DNA of 64,000 nt from Euglena gracilis (lineage: Eukaryota; Euglenida; Euglenophyceae; Euglenales): positions 4,772,170-4,836,169 of the forward strand of contig CP154956.1 in the NCBI GenBank assembly GCA_039621445.1. The letters run 5' to 3'. The stretch's first letter is position 1; every line of letters starts with the position of its first letter. The notes beneath the pieces were generated by a model, which ran no database searches, was not told the DNA's origin, and worked only from the letters and a program-made list of their open reading frames with translations. The translations under genes and the position numbers were made by a program. Of this stretch, positions 58,379 to 64,000 are shown piece after piece.

Positions 58379-58656
58379 GCAGCCATCTTCTAAATGGCCC
58401 CCCCCCCTGGTCACTCTAAATGGCCCCCCTCCTGGCATGTTTTGCGTTAATGATGGAGTAGGGTTAGGTGCGCGACTTAGGCTTAGGGTTAGGCCTAACT
58501 TGTACACCGAACACCCGTCTATAAGTTAGGCCTAACCCTAAGCCTAAGTCGCGCACCTAACCCTATTCCATCATTAACACAAAAAAACTATTTTGACCCC
58601 CTGGTCACTCTACATGGCCCCCCCGAGGGGGGGGGGCCATTTAGAAGATGGCTGCC
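58379..58656. mobile_element. Fold-back (palindromic) element inserted in a (TATG)n array
   Basis: The outer ends GGCAGCCATCTTCTAAATGG (58,379 onwards) and CCATTTAGAAGATGGCTGCC (ending 58,656) are perfect inverted copies. Inside are 56-nt arms (58,446-58,501 and 58,523-58,578) with a single mismatch around a 21-nt loop. The arms contain GGGTTAGG and GGCTTAGGGTTAGG motifs. (TATG)n continues on both sides, so the element split one array; any target duplication is hidden by the repeat. Confidence 0.8.
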
Positions 58657-59112
58657 GTATGTATGTATGTATGTATGTATGTATGTATGTATGTATGTAT
58701 GTATGTATGTATGTATGTATGTATGTATGTATGTATGTATGTATGTATGTATGTATGTATGTATGTATGTATGTAGTGATGTATGTATGTATGTATGTAT
58801 GTATGTATGTATGTATGTATGTATGTATGTATGTATGTATGTATGTATGTAGTATGTATGTATGTATGTATGTATGTATGTATGTATGTATGTATGTATG
58901 TATGTATGTATGTATGTATGTATGTATGTATGTATGTATGTATGTATGTATGTATGTATGTATGTATGTATGTCTGTATGTATGTATGTATGTATGTATG
59001 TATGTATGTATGTATGTATGTATGTATGTATGTATGTATGTATGTATGTATGTATGTATGTATGTATGTATGTATGTATGTATGTATGTATGTATGTATG
59101 TATGTATGTATC
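58657..59112. repeat. (TATG)n microsatellite, right part
   Basis: Same unit and phase as the left part; three single-base disruptions (58,774, 58,850, 58,972). Confidence 0.98.
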
Positions 59113-60522
59113 GTATAGCCTCTTGAATATCTTAATAATTAAAAATGATTTATTCTAATTAATTTTTACATTAATACTATTTTTATTATTTGTACTATAC
59201 GTATTTGAAAAGCAAAAATTTGGGACGGTATCCAGCGATTTTTCCCTGATACTTTTCCCAACTGCACATTTGTGGCAGCTCTTTGAGCCAAGGGAAAGAG
59301 AAGAAGGCATTTGATGGCCACGGATGCAAAAGTGTCCGTGGCCATACCCCGGGGGGATTTCAAAGACCTGTTTCCCTGGCCACTCGTCTGCAATATGCCA
59401 TTGATAGACAATGGAAAGTAGCTTTTGATTTGCAGGCAGGAGGGGGGGGGATTTTTTACCCTCCGGGGGGGTCAGGCTTTTGGGTGGGTGGCGCTTTAAC
59501 ACACCCCATCCCAGAAGGTGCCGGGGACCTGAAAACGGCCCTTTTCAAGGAAATTGGCCTGGGTTGGGTGATGTGAGGGCGCTTGGGTGATGTGTTCCGT
59601 ATAGTGAACCCACACCGTAATATGTGGTGCCAATCCCATCATCCAAGAGTCGGAGCCAAGAGTACATGAGATCAGCAACTTTGGGAGGATGGCGAGCAAA
59701 AAGCACTTTAGTGAACATACAGGACGTTGTTCCTGCTGGGGGAGGGGGGTCCTCCCACTTTGCCTTTGCGCGCTTCACAATGGCTGCCGGCGTTGCCTGA
59801 GGACAGGTCTGGTCTCCTCCCAATCCCCGGTAGGTGCGTCGGCGTTGATGACGTCAGGCATCCACATGTGCACGCTCCAGCAGGAATCCCGTCAACGCTT
59901 GCCGCTTGCTTCTTCTTCTGCACTCAGCAATGTTCACGTATCAAACCCTGGTTGGATTTTCCCCCTTTTCTAACCCTCCCGGGCTCTTCCCCTTCTGGAC
60001 TCCCGCGGGCCTTGCGTTGCTCACCCGAGTGGGGGGTCAAAAGGGATTTGGGGGCAAATATCTTTTGGTTCTGAACTGTTCAAGCGCCAAAATAACCAAT
60101 CCCTCTTGTTCCTCACCTGCTTTGGGGACCCATCCCTCACATTTTGTATGCGATTCTGGAATCCCTTGCGGTTCTCCACACTAAATTCTGCCGGAGCCAA
60201 TATTGTGTGGCAAGGTTCAGCATTGGATGGGAAGGCAGTCGAACACCTGGCCCATAATGGGTGGTGGTGCATGGGAACAAGGGAAAATACAAAGCACACA
60301 TAACACTCAGAAAAATATCTTCAACAGATATATTGTATATATAGAAAAAAAACATAAAAATACACACAAAAAATTTACTCAAATCCGGTAATATCACCCA
60401 TGCCCTGTCAGTGTGGAACTCCTTATGGATGGGGCTTTAAAACGACCGCCCCTGGAAAAAACAATACAAGTTGAAAATGCACTCGCCACCATTGGGCGGC
60501 GGGCGTTAATGGCCGGGGATGC
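59113..60522. other. Gene B intron with decayed coding-like sequence
   Basis: Minus-strand frames near 59,720-59,560 (VADLMYSWLRLLDDGIGTTY) and 59,400-59,200 (FASVAIKCLLLFPLAQRAAT) read like former protein-coding DNA with frame breaks. No family recognised; an old transposon is the likely source. Confidence 0.35.
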
Positions 60523-60607
60523 CTGGGCCTGGTACAGCCACTCCTCGGTCTCCTGACGGCCAACGCCAACGGCGACCCGGCCCTGGAGGCTGAAGATGGC
60601 GACGCTC
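60523..60607 (-). CDS. Gene B (paralogue) exon: SVAIFSLQGR...EEWLYQAQ
   Basis: The peptide SVAIFSLQGRVAVGVGRQ then ETEEWLYQAQ is a close paralogue of the exon at 8.8 kb, with three extra codons after LQGR. The acceptor is GGCACAG|GAGC and the GC donor GCCCAG|GCATCC; phases are identical to the gene A exon. The intron upstream starts in a C run and is not microsatellite as in gene A. It shows that a second receptor-cyclase gene in the same orientation runs into the window from beyond 64 kb. Confidence 0.75.
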
Positions 60608-60647
60608 CTGTGCCCCCCCCCCCCGAGAGGGACGGAACAGGAACGGG

Positions 60648-61076
60648 CAGGGCTGTACAGAAAGGCCTGGTGGGGGGGTCAGACCCCCCACCGGGGGGGG
60701 GAGGGGTCGACCCTACCCCCCATGGCACCTGCTCAAAGAAAATTCCTTCGGCGCCCAAGGAAATGTTTGACCTAAAAATCGCGCCCCAGAAATACGAAAA
60801 GGCCTGGTGGGGGAGGGGTCGGACCCTCCCCACCGGGGGGGGGGGGGGGGGTCGACCGACCCTACCCCCCATGGCACCTGCTCAAAGAAAATTCCTTCGG
60901 CGCCATACGCGCATATGTGCCCAAGGAAATTTTTGACCTAAAAATCGCGCCCCAGAAATACGGGAAAGCCTGGTGGGGAGGGGTCGGACCCCCCTACCAC
61001 CAGGATGGGGTGGGGGGGGGTGGTCGACCCCCTCACCCACCACCCATGGGGTTGCGGGGATTCCCGTACAGCCCTG
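60648..61076. mobile_element. Element with CAGGGCTGTAC ends, internally tandemly duplicated
   Basis: The ends are CAGGGCTGTACAGAAAGGCC and (inverted) CAGGGCTGTACGGGAATCCC, an 11-bp perfect terminal repeat. The interior repeats a roughly 150-bp unit (AAGAAAATTCCTTCGGCGCC ... CGCGCCCCAGAAATACG) two to three times. A single-unit copy with the same termini fills the intron at 30.83-31.05 kb. No clear target duplication. Confidence 0.6.
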
Positions 61077-62324
61077 ACATTGGGAGAACTGAATCCCGGC
61101 TTTCCGAAACTCCTTCATTCCCCGAATCCACACCAGGCCCGAGTTACTCAGCCGAATAAAAGGGGTCCCATCTGAGTCAAATTAGTCCTCCGCCCACTTT
61201 CGAGTTTTGCCGAGGTGAGGTTTTGGGTCAAAAATTCAACTTTTGAAAATACCTAAAGAAAACGACGCAGTCGATCTCCGGGCTGTGTTTACGATGGCGT
61301 TCCTTCCACAGTTCCAGTAGAAGCCACGACCAGTGAAAAACAGCAAACCGCAGTTTTTAAAACTGGGCTGGGAGTTCACACATTCAAAAGAATGCCACAC
61401 GCATGCCACCAAAGGTGAACAAATAGAGGGATAAAATGAATCCGAAAACTTAGTTCAGGGGACTCTGGCGGGTCGTGCCTGCCTGCCCAGGGCACCCCTC
61501 CCCCCCCCTCCATCCCCCCCCAGGGTGACTGGTCAAATTCAGCCTGGTTGCTGACCTGACCCCAAGAACCCCTCGAGGAGGGTTGGATGGGACAGGCAGG
61601 GGGTGGGGGGCCACGTTTGACCCCGGGGGGTGCCTTCTGTGGAAAGGCACCCACAGCACAAGGCACCCCCTCCCCCCAGGGTTGTTAACCCCCCAGGCGC
61701 TTGGCCCCCCTTCTCCTGCAAACTTGCAAAATGCAGACTTAATCGAAACATGCACCCTGGCTCTCCATTTTCAGGGTGTTTTTAACTTTGGGCAAGGCCC
61801 TCCGAAACCATTAATGTGCAAAACTTGGCCCCCCAAGGTTGGGTCCCGGGCCATTCCTGAATGAGGGCTGGGCCAATGGCCGGGGGGGGGGGGTCGAAAA
61901 ATTTTCGGCCTTTTCCCTTCTGATCCAGAGCCGGTTGGAGGGAGGGAGGTAGGCGGCGTGTACCAGCTCGGCTTCTCGACCGTTGCCGCCTTTCCCGTGG
62001 GAGGGGGGGGGGGAGTACTCGAAGCAGCCACGTGGCCGCCACACAGCTATAAGTACCGGGGACGTGGCAGCACCCCAGTGGGAACAACCGACTGAACCTT
62101 TTGCATGCTGTCTCATAACCCAAATGCATTTATGTGAATTACAAGTCATGTGTACCCCCTGACGCTCGGAGCCCCCGCATATTCCGCATATTCACCACCT
62201 TGGGCCCCATTTTTTTGACCCTTTTGGACCTATCCTTGCAGGCGACCTCGGCCAACCTGACCTTTGGGTCTCTTAAATTAGGCACAGCTAAACTAGAATG
62301 GATGGGTATTCACCTCCTTGTGAC

Positions 62325-62930
62325 CAGGGGGTTTCTTAAGGACCCGGAAAAAGGTGCTGTCTGGACCCCCCTAGGGGGGGTCGGGAGGGGGGGGTTTGCT
62401 ACCCAGCTGGTACCGGAAAAGGAAAAAAGCCAGCTGGGATGCATTTTTTCAGCCAAAGTTTGGAAGTGAAAATCCAAAAACTGTCCAAAAAATGTCTATT
62501 TTTGACCCCATGCGAAAACTTTACCACCACTCGACCCCGGGAGGGGGGGTTCGCAGCCCGGCCTGAGGTGCTGGCTGGAAAAAAGGTGCTGGCTGCCCCC
62601 CCCAGGGGTTTTATTTAAGACCGGGGGGGGAAGGGGGGAGGGGGTCGGCACCCACCCACCCACCCCTGGGGTGCCCCCCCCCCGGGAGAGGGGGCCCGGG
62701 GGACCCACCCACTTTTGCCCGAAAATGCTAAAAATAGCACCTTTTCAAAAATTTCGGCGCAGAAAAGATATACCCACCAGCCCCTACCCCCACCCCCCCC
62801 CGGGGGGGGAGGGGGGCCCAAGGGACCCACCCCCCCTACCCCCCCCCCCGGGGGAGGGAGTCCAAGACTAAAAAAAACCACTGTGCCCCTCCAGGGGGGT
62901 AGGGTGGGGTCCGACTTCAGAAGTTCCCTG
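62325..62930. mobile_element. hAT-type MITE, family 2, carrying a nested element
   Basis: The left end is CAGGGGGTTTCTTAAGGACC; the right end is TCAGAAGTTCCCTG. Flanks CTTGTGAC (62,317-62,324) and ATTGTGAC (62,931-62,938) match at 7 of 8 positions, as an aged target duplication would. A family 1 element sits inside. Confidence 0.7.
62603..62883. mobile_element. hAT-type MITE, family 1, nested inside a family 2 element
   Basis: The ends are CAGGGGTTTTATTTAAGACC and GACTAAAAAAAACCACTG. It contains the family core AAAATGCTAAAAATAGCACC. Flanks are C-rich (GCCCCCCC / TGCCCCTC), so the target duplication cannot be confirmed. It lies within the element spanning 62,325-62,930. Confidence 0.65.
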
Positions 62931-62979
62931 ATTGTGACAATTGTAATGAAATTGATCATTACCAAGCAAAGTTGTTTGC

Positions 62980-63041
62980 CGTATGGTGTTGTGTGTGTGG
63001 CGATGAGTGAATGGTGTGTTGTGGTGAGGGTGTTGTTGTGT

Positions 63042-63083
<42 letters not shown>

Positions 63084-63701
63084 TGGTGTGTGTGTGAGTC
63101 GAGTGAGTATTGCGTTGAGTCGAGTTGAGTGAGTGAGTCGAGTGAGTGAGTGAGGTGTGAGTGAGTAGTGAGTGGTGAGTGAGTGAGTGAGTGAGTGAGT
63201 TGCGTGAGTGAGGATGAGTGAGTGAGTGCGTGAGTGAGTGAGTTGTGTGTGTAGGTTGGGTGAGTGTGGTGTGGGTGAGTGAGTGAGTGAGTGCGTGAGT
63301 GAGTTGAGATGAGTGAGTGTGTGAGTAAGTGAGTGAGTGAGTGTGTGTGTAGTGTGTATGTGTGAGGTGTGTATGTGTGTTGTGTGTGTGTGAGTGAGTG
63401 GGGGTGTGTGGTGTGTGTGGTGAGGGAGTGTGTGTGTGAGTGAGGTTGTGTGTTGTGTTTTGTGTGAGTGTGTGTGTGGTGTGTGTGTGTGTGTGTGTGT
63501 GTGTGGGGTGTGTGTGTGTGTGAGTGTGTTTGTGTGTGTGTGAAGTGTGTGTGGTGGTGTGTGAGTGTGTGTGAGGAGTGTGTGTGTGTGCGTGTGTGGG
63601 TGTGTGTGTGGTGAGTGTGAGTGTGGGTGCTGTTGTGTGTGTTGAGTGAGTGATTGGTGTGTGTGTGTTGTGTGTGTGAGTGTGATATGTGTGGTGTGTG
63701 T

Positions 63702-63735
<34 letters not shown>

Positions 63736-64000
63736 GTGTGTGTGTGAGTGAGTTGTGTGTGTGTGTGGTATGTGTGTGATGTGTGTGTGTTTGTGGGTGT
63801 GTGTGGTGTGTGTGTGTGGGTGTGGTTTGAGTGTGAGTGTGTGGGTGTGAGTGTTGAGTGTGTTTGTTGTGTGTGTGTGTGTGTGAGTGTGTGAGGTGTG
63901 TGTGTGTGAGGGAGTGTGTGTGTGTGTGAGGGGTGTGTGAGTTGAGTGAGTGGGTGGGTGAGTTGGGTGTGTGAGGTGAGTGAGTGAGTGAGTGAGTTGA
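62980..64000. repeat. GT/GAGT-rich degenerate microsatellite to the window end
   Basis: An impure array of GTGT, GAGT and GTGA units over at least 1 kb, with no exon-like sequence. It continues past the window. The T/G strand bias is complete: C is almost absent from the plus strand after 63,250. Confidence 0.95.

Noticed and set aside
57351-59158. Long ORFs of repeated MYVC or THTYIHTY on both strands
   Set aside because: Pure translation of the (TATG)n array; no start context, no unique sequence.

Overview
This window is nuclear DNA of a eukaryote, most likely a protist or alga with a large, repeat-inflated genome. Exons are short (about 37-179 bp), GC-rich (roughly 60-70%) and separated by introns of about 0.1-3.5 kb packed with microsatellites, long G/C homopolymer blocks and small inverted-repeat transposons. 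There are no bacterial-type operons. Several exons join in phase only if the intron starts with GC (CAG|GC) and, once, with GA. High use of GC donors is known from haptophytes and dinoflagellates, and GA donors from dinoflagellates. That is a hint about lineage, not an identification.

The main gene lies on the minus strand from about 42,417 down to 8,782, in about 26 recognisable exons. Read in gene order it encodes: a first membrane segment (42.4 kb); a helical extracellular region rich in N-glycosylation sequons (39.7-38.3 kb); a double-Cache (dCache) ligand-binding domain with a DPRCREWY signature (37.1-27.6 kb); a second helical stalk (27.2-24.5 kb); a second membrane helix with a short HAMP-like segment (22.5 kb); a linker of the 'REVxxIExAL...EYKTYMP' type (20.1 kb); and a class III nucleotide cyclase homology domain (15.2-9.7 kb) followed by a C-terminal 'EEWLYQ' exon (8.8 kb). 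This is the architecture of dCache receptor adenylyl/guanylyl cyclases of many free-living protists. The cyclase pocket has lost one metal-binding Asp and the catalytic Asn/Arg pair, so this copy may be a pseudo-cyclase or one half of a heterodimer. Thirteen NxS/T sequons fall in ectodomain exons and none in the cytoplasmic exons, which supports the topology independently.

A paralogue lies immediately upstream in the same orientation. Its 'EEWLYQ' exon is at 60.5-60.6 kb and a further C-terminal helical exon is at 57.1-57.3 kb; the rest of it should lie beyond 64 kb. One ectodomain exon (34.6 kb) has a second copy in the opposite orientation at 54.9 kb. An orphan exon with good splice sites sits at 47.1 kb.

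The remaining ~95% is introns and spacers. They carry at least two families of short non-autonomous hAT-type elements (termini CAGGG...CCCTG), five copies of which have 8-bp target duplications visible here, including one nested case; a probable hAT transposase relic (7.7-7.9 kb); a 278-bp fold-back element inside a (TATG)n array (58.4-58.7 kb); two copies of a probable tRNA-derived SINE; other dispersed G/C-block repeats; and microsatellites up to 1 kb. Several microsatellites abut exon ends so closely that (GT)n itself forms the 5' splice site, and two short introns consist mostly of one repeat element. Much of the long apparent ORF space (poly-MYVC, poly-HPP, poly-ACVR) is microsatellite translation and was not annotated as coding.
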